Assembly (NCBI RefSeq): GCF_013394165.1 | Contig: NZ_CP041331.1 | Span: 496,001-560,000, forward strand | Direction of reading: 5' to 3' | From: Pseudoalteromonas sp. Scap06 | Lineage (GTDB): Bacteria; Pseudomonadota; Gammaproteobacteria; Enterobacterales; Alteromonadaceae | Length of the DNA: 64,000 nt | Shown: piece after piece, positions 26,201 to 35,180 of the stretch | Layout: each line of letters begins with the position of its first letter | How positions within the stretch are numbered: the stretch's first letter is position 1 | Notes under the pieces: model-generated | Told to the model about the DNA's origin: nothing | The model's input: the letters and a program-made list of their open reading frames with translations, nothing else | Database searches by the model: none | Translations under genes and position numbers: made by a program

Positions 26201-26281
26201 TTTGCCACCATACTTACTCTAATTGTGGTGCCGGTTTTATACACTATGGTATTTAGAATTGACTACCCTAAACAGTCTTAA
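23204..26281 (+). CDS. RND efflux permease subunit
   Basis: A 1025-residue inner-membrane proton/drug antiporter of the RND superfamily with the standard twelve-helix plan: one N-terminal helix, large periplasmic loop, helices 2-6, and the repeat. Helix 4 has GMLVDNAIVVTEG; the first proton-relay Asp is kept and the second is Asn, a common variant outside the AcrB group. The second half has GLLSLSGMLIKNGIVLVDQI. It follows the adaptor gene by two bases and is closed by a terminator. The substrate cannot be told from sequence. Confidence 0.93.
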   Translation: MSFAQLSIEKKVISWMFALLLLIGGSVSYFDLGQLEDPEFTLKQAMVITMYPGASPQQVEEEVTFPLENAIQQLPYVDHVTSISSNGKSQIAVEMKSTYRKEQLRQIWDEMRRKINDLSPSLPSGVYPSTILDDFGDVYGVLYSVIGDGYSYDELKDYTDYLKRELVLVKGVSKVTIAGEQQPQVMVEISTRKLAQLGIAPSHIFALLQSQNTVSNAGKIRVGDESIRFHPTGEFKDVKELETLLISKPGASELIYLGDVAEVFREYAEVPTNVIRYNSEQALLIGVSFMNGVNVVDVGKRIDAHLAELEYQRPHGIDVNAVYNQPKEVETSVDGFIISLLEAIAIVIVVLLIFMGIKSGILIGGILLLTVLGTFIFMKLFAIDLQRISLGALIIALGMLVDNAIVVTEGILINLKRGQTKLKAAINIVEQTKWPLLGATIIGITAFAPIGLSSDATGEFAGSLFWVLFISLLLSWITAITLTPFFANLMFSENEFKKAKDTEDDSDNDPYKGFIFTGYKTLLDLAMHYRKSTIILMVVLLCSAVVGFGSVKQSFFPASNTPMFYVDYWQQQGSDIRATIDGIKKLERYLQKEELVEEVTSTTGQGAPRFMLTYAPQKSYSSYGQLIIRVKDREAVAVVMQKVRNYSQNSALSAELKIKPMEIGPSTDAKIEARFTGPDPVILRKLAAEAEKLMAQDDGAFNIRNDWRARTKMIRPQFNEQKARRLGISKSDLDDVLLTSLSGKQVGVYRDGTQLLPIIARSPASERLNVDSVHDLQIYSPVLGVFVPVTQVVDKFIVEWEDSLIMRRDRKRTITIMADQNVLGDETAAKLFARVRGPIESIKLPHGYSLEWGGEYESSSKAQKAIFGSLPLGYLAMFAITVLLFNSLKQPIVIWATVPLAIIGVSAGLLAMNAPFSFMGLLGLLSLSGMLIKNGIVLVDQINLELSEGKSPYQAVFDSGVSRVRPVAMAAITTILGMIPLLFDVFFQSMAVTIMFGLGFATILTLIVVPVLYTMVFRIDYPKQS

Positions 26282-26290
26282 TAATTAATA

Positions 26291-26317
26291 AAAAACGCAG
26301 CCTAGGCTGCGTTTTTT
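26291..26317. terminator. Bidirectional terminator between RND operon and rluF
   Basis: The palindrome CGCAGCC-TA-GGCTGCG (26296-26311) is flanked by A and T runs on both sides, so it can serve both converging units. Confidence 0.88.
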
Positions 26318-26342
26318 ATTTGCTTGGTTTATACCAACTTAA

Positions 26343-27332
26343 TTACTTTTTTAAGCTTAACGTGCCACTGCTCTTCGCTTTAGTTCCTGATGCGGAATTG
26401 GCTTTGTTGGCATTTGATTTACCAACATAGGTGGTTGAACGTTTCTGATAAGGCGTATTACGACTGCTTTTGTTGGCTTGCTTATGTTGTTCGCTGTTCT
26501 TTGTACCTCGAGGCTTGTCACCTTGATACTCACGCTTATGCACTGATTTTGCTTGGTTGCTTGTGGTTAGCCCAACGTTATTATTCGATGTACTATCGTC
26601 ATACAGCGAATGCTCTTGCGTTTTCCCTGAATCAGCAATCGAATCGTTAATAACCGCCATTTCTGCTTCGCTTAAATGCCGCCACTGCCCTACTTTTAAC
26701 CCTTTAAGGGTTACATTCATAATACGCACACGCTTAAGTGTAATAACCTCGTAACCGAGGTATTCACACATACGACGAATTTGACGATTTAAACCTTGAG
26801 TCAAAATAATAGTGAATTGCTGAGCACCTGTTTGCGTCACTTTACATTTTTTGGTCACAGTATCTAAAATTGGAATACCGTTCGCCATTTTATTCACAAA
26901 CTGACGATTAAGTGGTTTATCTACGGTAACCACGTATTCTTTTTCATGATTATTTCCGGCACGAAGGATTTTATTAACGATGTCGCCTTCATTGGTTAAA
27001 AAAATCAATCCTTCTGAAGGCCTATCTAAACGACCTATAGGAAAAATACGGTCAGGGTAATTAACCGCTTTTACAATATTACTTTGAATTTTTCGTTCTG
27101 TGGTACAAGTAATACCCACTGGTTTGTTATAAGCAATGTAGACTCGTTTTGGTGGCGCTTTTAGTGGCTTACCATCTACCAATACCACATCGTCCTGCGC
27201 AACTTTAACACCCATTTCAGGTAATTCGCCATTAACAGTAACACGACCTTGCTCAATATATTTATCGGCTTCGCGGCGTGAGCAAAACCCTGTCTCACTA
27301 ATAAATTTATTTAAACGCTTTAAGTCTGTCAT
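26343..27332 (-). CDS. rluF: 23S rRNA pseudouridine-2604 synthase RluF
   Basis: A 329-residue RsuA/RluB-family enzyme. The N-terminal S4 RNA-binding domain is [20 protein letters not shown]; the catalytic segment is [16 protein letters not shown] with the nucleophilic Asp; [15 protein letters not shown] follows, the RluF-type Arg motif. After residue 225 there is a low-complexity, basic, Ser/Asn/Lys-rich tail of about 100 residues that is not part of the fold, as in other RluF proteins, whose tails vary. It is convergent with the RND operon. Confidence 0.9.
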   Translation of the reverse strand: MTDLKRLNKFISETGFCSRREADKYIEQGRVTVNGELPEMGVKVAQDDVVLVDGKPLKAPPKRVYIAYNKPVGITCTTERKIQSNIVKAVNYPDRIFPIGRLDRPSEGLIFLTNEGDIVNKILRAGNNHEKEYVVTVDKPLNRQFVNKMANGIPILDTVTKKCKVTQTGAQQFTIILTQGLNRQIRRMCEYLGYEVITLKRVRIMNVTLKGLKVGQWRHLSEAEMAVINDSIADSGKTQEHSLYDDSTSNNNVGLTTSNQAKSVHKREYQGDKPRGTKNSEQHKQANKSSRNTPYQKRSTTYVGKSNANKANSASGTKAKSSGTLSLKK

Positions 27333-27375
27333 ATGGCAAATCTTCTTAAATATAAAGGCGCATAGTTTAAACTAC

Positions 27376-28476
27376 TCAAGCTATTTTTTCGCGCTTAATT
27401 TGCGCTAATTTACGCCATAGGTATTCAAGGGGTCCTTGCTTAAAATAACGACAGTAGAGTGCAGTAAATATAAGCTGTACAACTACTAAGCAAATAGCGA
27501 CAAGCCAATAATCAATGCGGTTAAAACTAAGCGCCCACTGAGGGAAAAGCACTTTAAACAATAATAACTGCATAATGGTTTGGCTTATGTATAAAGTAAA
27601 CGCTAACCGCCCTACCTGTTGGATAAGCCCCCCTATTTGCGCGCTGTTGTTGCATAGTTTAACAATTAAATGAATATAAAGTAGCGCCACGCATAAGGCA
27701 GCTAATTCATTAACAGGCTCTTGTAACGCGTAGCCAATACCTTGATCATATGGTGTTAACACTAATCGTAAGCTAGTCAGTAACACACTTAATACAACTA
27801 ACTTAATTAGCCCCGATCTGTTAAATCCATCACTAAACACATTACATTTGTAGGCAACAATACCAATTAGCATAAAGCCAGCACTTGCCCACAGTAATAA
27901 AATAGGTACTGTTAGCAACATATAAATGCTCATTGTTATATTTTGGCTAAAATGCGCACCAATACTTTGGTAATAACTATTATATATCTGGTAAAACTCG
28001 GGAGAATCCCTATAGAGTGGTTCTTCATTAAGCCCTAACATAAACATTGCTGTGGCAAGTAAAGCGATAAAAGTAAAAAAGACCGCTTTGTTTTTAAGCT
28101 CTTCATCCGTGGAATCTAAATAGCGTATTACCAGTAGTGCTGACACCCCATATAAAAACAAAATGTCACCCGCCCACAGTAAAAGCCCATGTATTAAACC
28201 AAACACAATAAGCCAATATAGGCGTTTTTTTAATGGCTCAATACATTGCTGTCGCTGGAACTGAATATAAAGACCAGCACCAAATAATAACGTAAATAAT
28301 GTGCGAAACCGCCCTTCAACAAATATAAGGCTTAAGGTGTGTAAAAAATTATCGCTAGCCGGAGGTGTGGTGAGTGGAGTGTAATTGAGTTCAAAAATTG
28401 CGAAGGAATAGCAGTTAATAAATACCAGGCCAAGTACTGCTATGCCCCTTATAAAATCCATATTATAATTACGCAA
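27376..28476 (-). CDS. DUF418 family membrane protein
   Basis: A 366-residue multi-helix membrane protein. The start MDFIRGIAVLGLVFINCYSF matches the DUF418 pattern 'D..RG.A..G....N', and the C-terminal QVGRLAFTLYISQTIMQLLL is the DUF418 domain proper. The family includes YeiB-like proteins of unknown function. I keep the TTG start at 28476 because AAGGGA lies about eight bases upstream; ATG 28461 is the alternative. It is 11 bases downstream of the EAL-HDOD gene and probably cotranscribed. Confidence 0.85.
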   Translation of the reverse strand: MRNYNMDFIRGIAVLGLVFINCYSFAIFELNYTPLTTPPASDNFLHTLSLIFVEGRFRTLFTLLFGAGLYIQFQRQQCIEPLKKRLYWLIVFGLIHGLLLWAGDILFLYGVSALLVIRYLDSTDEELKNKAVFFTFIALLATAMFMLGLNEEPLYRDSPEFYQIYNSYYQSIGAHFSQNITMSIYMLLTVPILLLWASAGFMLIGIVAYKCNVFSDGFNRSGLIKLVVLSVLLTSLRLVLTPYDQGIGYALQEPVNELAALCVALLYIHLIVKLCNNSAQIGGLIQQVGRLAFTLYISQTIMQLLLFKVLFPQWALSFNRIDYWLVAICLVVVQLIFTALYCRYFKQGPLEYLWRKLAQIKREKIA

Positions 28477-28487
28477 ACTCTATCCCT

Positions 28488-29702
28488 TTAAATATTATCT
28501 TTGTAGCTATCGGCCCATTTTACAGCTTGTTTGTATAATTTTGGTAAAAAAGCACTGTCTAAATTAATGAGTGATACCGCTTTCTCAAGCGCCCACCAGC
28601 TTCCCGTTTCGTAAGCTTTTACCGTTTCAAGGATATAATATAAATCATTTTTCTCGCCGGTTAGTGCCGCTTTAATTTCATCTGGGAATGGCAGTTTATC
28701 AACCAACAAGTCCATTGGCTTATCTAAAATAGCATCAAGAAGAGAAAACAGCCCAGTTAAAAATGCCTCACCTTGTACTTGTTTGGCGACTTTACTGGCT
28801 ATTAATTCACAAAAGCGAGCGCGAATAACACACATTTGCATAAGCTCTATCGGCTTATCACGCACTGTGTGTGCTGTAACAATTAGGCTCACAAACTTTT
28901 TTAAACGCGCTTGACCTAAATATACCAGCGCTTGTTTTAATGATGATATTTGGCTTTGCAGCGGAAATATACCACTATTTAATAAACGCAGTAGCTTATA
29001 AGCCAGTGCCGCATCAAGCTCAAATAAACCAGTGATCACTTTAATGTCAGGATCTGGTTTCATTACTTCTGAGTAAATGGCAATGACCAGCCCATAATTA
29101 TAATGAATATCTTTTTGCTCTATCATTACTGGACGCGCAAAATAATAACCTTGGAAATAATCAAACCCCATTTGACGAGCTAATTTATACTCTTCATCGG
29201 TTTCTATTTTTTCAGCTAATAGCTTAATATTTTTATATTTTTTAAGTTTATTAACTACCAGAGGGATTTCGGCAAGAGGAGTAAGTCGAATATCAAATTT
29301 AATTAAGTTGACCAGTTTTAAAAAGCGCTCCCACTGTGGTGAGTAAACAAAATCATCTAGGGCTAACTTATAGTTGCTATGGAATAACTTGCGACATAGC
29401 TCGTAAGTATCGTCGGTGGGTTCTATGGTTTCGAGTAATTCAATAACCACATCTTTACAGGGTAAGAAATCACATAAATCAAGCTTTAAGGACTCAGGAC
29501 CAATATTGATAAGCGCTTTTTTACCCGATGTAATATGGCGGGTACCTAAGTTTAGCTGGTTTTCCATGATAAGCCTTGCTGTAGCTTGACCATCAGATAC
29601 ACCAGGAAAGCAGTTCTCAGAACTATTGCGAAAAAGTAGTTCATAAGCTACTACGTTTTGATTTCGATTGAGAATTGCTTGCCTTGCAACAAATACCGAC
29701 AC
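28488..29702 (-). CDS. EAL-HDOD signalling protein (YuxH/CdgJ type)
   Basis: A 404-residue protein with an N-terminal EAL-type phosphodiesterase domain followed by an HDOD domain (about 200-400). The EAL signature reads YELLFR instead of EAL; ALDDF, KFDI, AEKIET and FDYFQGYYFARP are still in place, so several metal ligands survive and cyclic-di-GMP binding or hydrolysis is possible though unproven. In vibrios such proteins influence motility. The preceding intergenic stretch of 83 bases to glgA has no clear terminator. Confidence 0.88.
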   Translation of the reverse strand: MSVFVARQAILNRNQNVVAYELLFRNSSENCFPGVSDGQATARLIMENQLNLGTRHITSGKKALINIGPESLKLDLCDFLPCKDVVIELLETIEPTDDTYELCRKLFHSNYKLALDDFVYSPQWERFLKLVNLIKFDIRLTPLAEIPLVVNKLKKYKNIKLLAEKIETDEEYKLARQMGFDYFQGYYFARPVMIEQKDIHYNYGLVIAIYSEVMKPDPDIKVITGLFELDAALAYKLLRLLNSGIFPLQSQISSLKQALVYLGQARLKKFVSLIVTAHTVRDKPIELMQMCVIRARFCELIASKVAKQVQGEAFLTGLFSLLDAILDKPMDLLVDKLPFPDEIKAALTGEKNDLYYILETVKAYETGSWWALEKAVSLINLDSAFLPKLYKQAVKWADSYKDNI

Positions 29703-29785
29703 ATTACCTACTTTATTATATTTTCACCAGACTAAGTAATTAAAGCGTAAATAGGATCGGATGTCACTGAACTTTAATAAATTTT

Positions 29786-31318
29786 TTAATATAAGTATGT
29801 AATATAATCAGTTATGACGTCATCCCAGCCAAAGCGCGCATGCTTAGCGCTATTTTTTATTGCTTGCCATTCTTTAGGATTAGTTTGTTTTACACTCAAA
29901 GCCTCAGATAAACAAACTAAAAATGCCTCTGCCTGAGCCAATAAGGTATCACCAGTAAAACTAAAACCAGTCACATTATGCTCAACTGTATCTTTTAAGC
30001 CGCCAACACTGTGCACAAGACAAGGCTGACCTGCTCGCATTGCCAGCATTTGGCTAATGCCACACGGCTCAAAAGAGCTAGGCATTAAAAATAAGTCCCC
30101 TAGTTGATACATTAAATCACCAACACCTTGGCCATAACCTTTTAAAAACAATAAATTGCTATTTCGTGCCATTGCAGTGGTAAATAATTGTTCTAGTTTT
30201 TTATCGCCCGAGCCCAATACAATCAAGCGACCATTATATTGGTTTATAACCTTGCATACCTCATCAATAGTTAAACTATTGTTGTGTGGCTGGCACAGCA
30301 GCAATACTTTTTGCTCGGTGAGCCGCCCTACACTGGTCACTAAAGGCCCTTGCAGCTCTGATGCCATAAATTGTAAAACACGTTGGTGAGCAATATAGTG
30401 GCTGCTGTCTAAGTGTACGTTTTTTGCCATCCAACTAAAAAGCGTAGCTTCTATCTGCTCTAAAAGCTCGCTAAGCGTTGCCTGCTTCGGGTGTTGAGTT
30501 GTGTAATCACAGCCGTTGAGTATCCCAATCAGCTTGCCCTGCTCAGCCGCTTGTTGTAAGTCACGCTCGAGTCCTTCACCACCAAAAAAACCGCCTGCAT
30601 TGTTACTCGCTATCTGCACTTCTTGGCTATAACTGGGTGAAACCACATGTACTTTATCGGCTAAATTAATAGCACTGCGCATGGGGTTAAAACAATGAGG
30701 GTAACGGGGATCACAAAGCAATTGACCATCATAACTTAATGAGGGAAACCACGCTTCTAAGCTAGAGTCATCGTCTTTAAAAGGGCGAATACCTTGTAAG
30801 GCTAAGTTATGAACAGTGTACACCAAGCGCAGCTTAGCAAGTTTACGATAGCGAGGCTCAAATTTTAGTAACACTGCCACACAAGCACTGTGCCAGTCGT
30901 GTAAATGTAACGTGTTTGGTTGTTTTAATACCCCTTGTAAAAGCGCTTCACAAATCGCGGCATTAAACAGTGCAAACTTACTCGCATCAGTAGCAAATGG
31001 ACGATTGTCATCATCATTGCAATACACACTATGTGATTGGCTGAACAAAGGGTGGCTTATTACTATTTGCCTCACTGCATTTTGCGTTTGTGGAATTTCA
31101 AACAGCGATAAAACGTGAGAGGCTGAATTGAACGCAACGTTTACTTCACCAATAAAACGGCGCTCACCCAATTCAAAACCATAATCAGGAATAGCCACAT
31201 CAATCGTTAGTCCCTGTGTTGCTAACGCTTTAGGTACATCACGTATGACATCGGCAACACCACCGACTTTGGCATTAGGTAACGCATCATTTTCTGCGGC
31301 AACCATTAATACATGCAT
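29786..31318 (-). CDS. glgA: Glycogen synthase (ADP-glucose dependent)
   Basis: Transfers glucose from ADP-glucose to the growing alpha-1,4 chain. The protein has 510 residues, GT5 family: VLMVAAENDALPNAKVGGVADVIRD at the N-terminus contains the KVGG sugar-nucleotide motif; the C-terminal half has FLMPSSFEPCGISQMLAMRAG with the catalytic Glu and the CGISQ motif. It is slightly longer than the roughly 477-residue E. coli enzyme. It is the last gene of the glycogen operon and is separated from glgC by 47 bases containing a hairpin. Confidence 0.93.
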   Translation of the reverse strand: MHVLMVAAENDALPNAKVGGVADVIRDVPKALATQGLTIDVAIPDYGFELGERRFIGEVNVAFNSASHVLSLFEIPQTQNAVRQIVISHPLFSQSHSVYCNDDDNRPFATDASKFALFNAAICEALLQGVLKQPNTLHLHDWHSACVAVLLKFEPRYRKLAKLRLVYTVHNLALQGIRPFKDDDSSLEAWFPSLSYDGQLLCDPRYPHCFNPMRSAINLADKVHVVSPSYSQEVQIASNNAGGFFGGEGLERDLQQAAEQGKLIGILNGCDYTTQHPKQATLSELLEQIEATLFSWMAKNVHLDSSHYIAHQRVLQFMASELQGPLVTSVGRLTEQKVLLLCQPHNNSLTIDEVCKVINQYNGRLIVLGSGDKKLEQLFTTAMARNSNLLFLKGYGQGVGDLMYQLGDLFLMPSSFEPCGISQMLAMRAGQPCLVHSVGGLKDTVEHNVTGFSFTGDTLLAQAEAFLVCLSEALSVKQTNPKEWQAIKNSAKHARFGWDDVITDYITYLY

Positions 31319-31340
31319 TTATTTACTCTTATAGTTAGCT

Positions 31341-31358
31341 GCAAGGCTTTCGCCTTGC
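31341..31358 (-). other. Intercistronic hairpin between glgC and glgA
   Basis: In the minus-strand transcript GCAAGGC-GAAA-GCCTTGC forms a seven-base-pair stem closed by a stable GAAA tetraloop. No T run follows, so it is more likely a processing or stability element than a terminator. Confidence 0.55.
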
Positions 31359-31365
31359 TATTTAA

Positions 31366-32640
31366 TTATTGATTTAACTTAGTGTCCAACTTTGTCAGCA
31401 TCTCGCGGGTTACCAAAACAATTCCCTTTTTAGATACTCTAAAACCATTGGCTTCGTCTGTTTTACGATCATAACCAATTTCTAATCCTGGGGGGATCTC
31501 ACAGCTTCTATCAATAATGGCACGTTTAATTTTACACCCACGGTTAACTATAACACCGGGTAAAATAACCGACTCTTCAATAGTACAATATGAGCGAATA
31601 TGTACATTAGAAAACAGTAATGACTTTCTCACTAATGAACCTGAAATAATACAGCCGCCCGATACGGTTGAATCAACAGCCATACCTCGACGATCGTCAT
31701 CATCAAAAATAAACTTAGCTGGAGGAAGCTGCTCTTGGTATGTCCAAATTGGCCAAGTAGGGTCGTACAAATCCAATTGAGGCTCAGGCATAACCAACTC
31801 CATGTTCGCTTCCCAAAATGAATCTAAAGTCCCTACATCGCGCCAATAAGGTTGCCCTACTTGTGCAGGATCTCTAAATGGGTAAGCAAACACATTATGC
31901 TCTTCGATAATGGCAGGAATAATGTCATGGCCAAAATCACGTCCTGAGCCTTCGGTTTGTGAATCTTTTTGTAATTGCTCAAATAAAAACTCAGTATTGA
32001 ATACGTAATTACCCATTGACGCTAAGCATGTACCAGGTTTACCAGGCACAGAGGTAGGTTCGGCTGGTTTTTCGTCGAATCGCCGCACTCGATTTTCTTG
32101 ATCAACGGTCATTACACCAAAGGTGCCTGCTGCTTCTTCAACCGCGACTTCTAAACAGCACACGGTCATATCGGCACCATTTTCTACATGCTTTGCTAAT
32201 AAACCGCCGTAATCCATACGATACACATGATCGCCTGACAAAATCATTACATATTTAGGTAGTTCATGACGAATAATATCCATATTTTGAAATACCGCAT
32301 CGGCAGTACCGCAATACCATTCATCACCATGGCGCTGTGATGCAGGTAAAATCTCAACTGACTCGCCTAACTCCTTTTTAAAGTGCCCCCATGCACGATG
32401 CACATGGCGTATCAGCGAGTGAGATTTATATTGCGTTGCAATCCCTACTCGCCTTACACCAGAGTTAATACAATTTGATAGTGGAAAATCAATAATACGG
32501 TGCTTACCGCCAAAATAAACGGCTGGTTTTGCTCGCCAGTCTGTTAGCTCATGCAGACGAGAACCTCGTCCGCCGGCTAGAATCAGTGCATAGGTGTCTC
32601 TGGTTAAATTACTTATATAGCGATTTGCATAACTGGGCAT
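31366..32640 (-). CDS. glgC: Glucose-1-phosphate adenylyltransferase
   Basis: Makes ADP-glucose from glucose 1-phosphate and ATP, the committed step of bacterial glycogen synthesis. The protein has 424 residues. Landmarks are [39 protein letters not shown] at the N-terminus (broken here by no gap), [10 protein letters not shown], and the C-terminal left-handed beta helix. The start MPSYANRYI is preceded by a GGAGAG site. The gene sits 20 bases after the glgP stop in one operon. Confidence 0.94.
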   Translation of the reverse strand: MPSYANRYISNLTRDTYALILAGGRGSRLHELTDWRAKPAVYFGGKHRIIDFPLSNCINSGVRRVGIATQYKSHSLIRHVHRAWGHFKKELGESVEILPASQRHGDEWYCGTADAVFQNMDIIRHELPKYVMILSGDHVYRMDYGGLLAKHVENGADMTVCCLEVAVEEAAGTFGVMTVDQENRVRRFDEKPAEPTSVPGKPGTCLASMGNYVFNTEFLFEQLQKDSQTEGSGRDFGHDIIPAIIEEHNVFAYPFRDPAQVGQPYWRDVGTLDSFWEANMELVMPEPQLDLYDPTWPIWTYQEQLPPAKFIFDDDDRRGMAVDSTVSGGCIISGSLVRKSLLFSNVHIRSYCTIEESVILPGVIVNRGCKIKRAIIDRSCEIPPGLEIGYDRKTDEANGFRVSKKGIVLVTREMLTKLDTKLNQ

Positions 32641-32660
32641 ATTACTCTCTCCGTTTAGTG

Positions 32661-35180
32661 TCAGCTGTCAGTGTTCGTTTTAACTATTTGGTGTGTAGTA
32701 TCTAGTGGGGTTAAATGCCATATGTCATCACAATATTGACCAATCGTTCTGTCACTAGAAAATAAGCCACTGGCCGCGGTATTTAAAATACTCATTTGAG
32801 TCCAGTAGGTTTGATCAGCGTACGCTTTATCCACTTCACGCTGCGCTGAAATGTAACTGGCAAAGTCATGTGCAGTTAGCCACGCATCGTCTTTGCTTTT
32901 AATGCAGTTAATCACATCATCAAATAAGCCTGGTTCAAATAGATTAAAATGACCACTTTCGAGGAGATGCATCACGTTATTTAGATCTGGATTATTCGCA
33001 ATAATTTCACTGGGATTATAATGCGCTTTAATTTCGTCAATATGCTCGGCTTGTGCGCCAAATAAGAAGAAGTTTTCAGCTCCTACTGCATCGCGGATTT
33101 CAATATTCGCGCCATCTAACGTGCCTATTGTGAGCGCACCATTCATCATAAACTTCATGTTGCCGGTACCGGATGCTTCTTTACCTGCTGTAGAAACTTG
33201 CTCCGACAAATCTGTTGCAGGACATATAGTTTCCATGGCGGTCACATTGTAATTTGGTAAAAAGGCAACTCTTAAAAACATCGATACTTCAGGGTCTTTG
33301 TTGATCACCTCAGCAACATTATTAATCAGTTTAATAATTTTCTTCGCCATCATATAACCAGGTGCGGCTTTACCTCCGAGTAATACACACCGAGGTACCA
33401 TGCCTTGTGTATCGCCACGACGAATGCGGTCGTATAAATGAATAACATGTAGCACATTGAGTAACTGGCGCTTATATTCATGAATACGCTTTACCTGCAC
33501 ATCAAATAGCATATTTACGTCAAACTCAACGCCACACTTTTGCTTTACTAAATCGACTAAACGCTGCTTGTTTTGCCGTTTTGCCTGCTGCCATGTTACG
33601 TGCAATTGAGGATCATCATAAAAACGACGTAATTGGCTAATTTTTGCAAAGTCGCCTACCCAGTCTTTTCCTATTTTCTCGCTAATAATATGGCTCAGAC
33701 CCGGATTACAATAAGCAAGCCAACGCCTTGGTGTCACCCCATTGGTTTTGTTATTAAACTTTTCAGGCCATAATGAGTAAAAATCTTTAAACAAACCCGC
33801 AGTTAATAACTGGGTATGCAGTGCGGCTACGCCATTGACTGAATAACTACCAACAATGGCTAAAAAAGCCATGCGAATTTGCGGCTCTTCGCCCTCTTCA
33901 ATTAATGATAAGTCTCGTTGCTTTTGCACATCACCCGGCCAATGCCTTGCAACCTCTGCTAAGAAACGGGCATTAATTTCAAAAATAATTTCTAAAATAC
34001 GTGGTAATAATTTAGCAAATAATGCCACTGACCATTTTTCTAATGCCTCCGGCAATAAAGTGTGATTTGTATAAGCCATGGTTTTGGTTGTGATGTTCCA
34101 TGCCTGATCCCAGTCGAGTTCATGGTCGTCAACTAAAATTCGCATCAGCTCTGCCACGGCAATACTAGGATGAGTGTCGTTAAGCTGAAAAACATGATGC
34201 TGAGCAAAGTCAGTAAAATCATCCCCATATTGTTCAATCCACTGGCTGAGTACATCTTGAATGCTTGCCGATGATAAAAAGTATTGCTGGCGTAATCGCA
34301 ATTCTTTACCATTTTCACTGCTGTCGTTAGGGTACAACACCATGGTTATTTGCTCTGCAAGATTCTTTTGTGCTACCGCTTCTGAATAGCTACCGGCATT
34401 AAATTCGGCTAAATTAAATTCATCGGTCGCTTCAGACTTCCAAAGCCTGAGGGTATTAACAATATTATTTTTATAGCCCGGAATGGGGACATCATAAGGA
34501 ACCGCTAACACATCTTGGGAGCTCACCCACTGGCGATGTTCACGGCCAAATTTATCGGTATAACTTTGTACATAACCCGAGAACTTAACCCGTTTAGCTT
34601 GCTCTGGTGCACTCAATTCCCAAGGATGCCCTTCGCGAAGCCAGTTATCCGGTTGCTCAACCTGGTTACCTTCTTTTATTGATTGATTAAACATGCCGTA
34701 TTCATAGCGAATTCCATACCCCACTACAGGCAGCGCTAAACTCGCGCAACTATCTAAAAAACATGCAGCTAGACGCCCTAAGCCACCATTACCTAAGCCG
34801 GCATCATGCTCTGCTTGTTCTACATTTTCCAACTCAGTACAGTAAGCTTGCAGTGCTGTACTTACCTGCGCTTCTAAATCAAGGTTGAGTACCGCATTAC
34901 CCAGTGCTCTACCCATTAAAAATTCTAGCGATAAATATGCTGTTTTACGGCGTTTATGTTGTTTAATTTGCTTATTAGTGTCTCTGCAACGCGCAACGAG
35001 TCTATCTCTTATCGTCAGCGCCAATGCATGATACAAATACAACTGCGACTCTCCCACCACATCACGCCCTAAGGTGTAATAAAAGTGGCGAGTTAAATCA
35101 TCACTTAAGGTACTTTCATCAATCAACGGGCCTTCTTGCCAGCTTTTTACCACACACACTTGCTTGTCTTGCTTAGTCAT
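32661..35180 (-). CDS. glgP: Glycogen phosphorylase
   Basis: Releases glucose 1-phosphate from the ends of alpha-1,4-glucans. The protein has 839 residues, GT35 family, pyridoxal-phosphate dependent: the PLP lysine lies in [19 protein letters not shown], and [12 protein letters not shown] is also conserved. Of two ATG codons I prefer 35180, which has AAGG eight bases upstream; ATG 35186 has that site too close. Its start lies within the last codons of glgX, so translation is coupled. It supplies the opposite arm to glgA-glgC in the same operon. Confidence 0.94.
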   Translation of the reverse strand: MTKQDKQVCVVKSWQEGPLIDESTLSDDLTRHFYYTLGRDVVGESQLYLYHALALTIRDRLVARCRDTNKQIKQHKRRKTAYLSLEFLMGRALGNAVLNLDLEAQVSTALQAYCTELENVEQAEHDAGLGNGGLGRLAACFLDSCASLALPVVGYGIRYEYGMFNQSIKEGNQVEQPDNWLREGHPWELSAPEQAKRVKFSGYVQSYTDKFGREHRQWVSSQDVLAVPYDVPIPGYKNNIVNTLRLWKSEATDEFNLAEFNAGSYSEAVAQKNLAEQITMVLYPNDSSENGKELRLRQQYFLSSASIQDVLSQWIEQYGDDFTDFAQHHVFQLNDTHPSIAVAELMRILVDDHELDWDQAWNITTKTMAYTNHTLLPEALEKWSVALFAKLLPRILEIIFEINARFLAEVARHWPGDVQKQRDLSLIEEGEEPQIRMAFLAIVGSYSVNGVAALHTQLLTAGLFKDFYSLWPEKFNNKTNGVTPRRWLAYCNPGLSHIISEKIGKDWVGDFAKISQLRRFYDDPQLHVTWQQAKRQNKQRLVDLVKQKCGVEFDVNMLFDVQVKRIHEYKRQLLNVLHVIHLYDRIRRGDTQGMVPRCVLLGGKAAPGYMMAKKIIKLINNVAEVINKDPEVSMFLRVAFLPNYNVTAMETICPATDLSEQVSTAGKEASGTGNMKFMMNGALTIGTLDGANIEIRDAVGAENFFLFGAQAEHIDEIKAHYNPSEIIANNPDLNNVMHLLESGHFNLFEPGLFDDVINCIKSKDDAWLTAHDFASYISAQREVDKAYADQTYWTQMSILNTAASGLFSSDRTIGQYCDDIWHLTPLDTTHQIVKTNTDS

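Noticed and set aside
26390..26754. Plus-strand ORFs of 86 and 65 codons opposite rluF
   Set aside because: They are antisense to the conserved rluF coding region and have no ribosome site or family resemblance.
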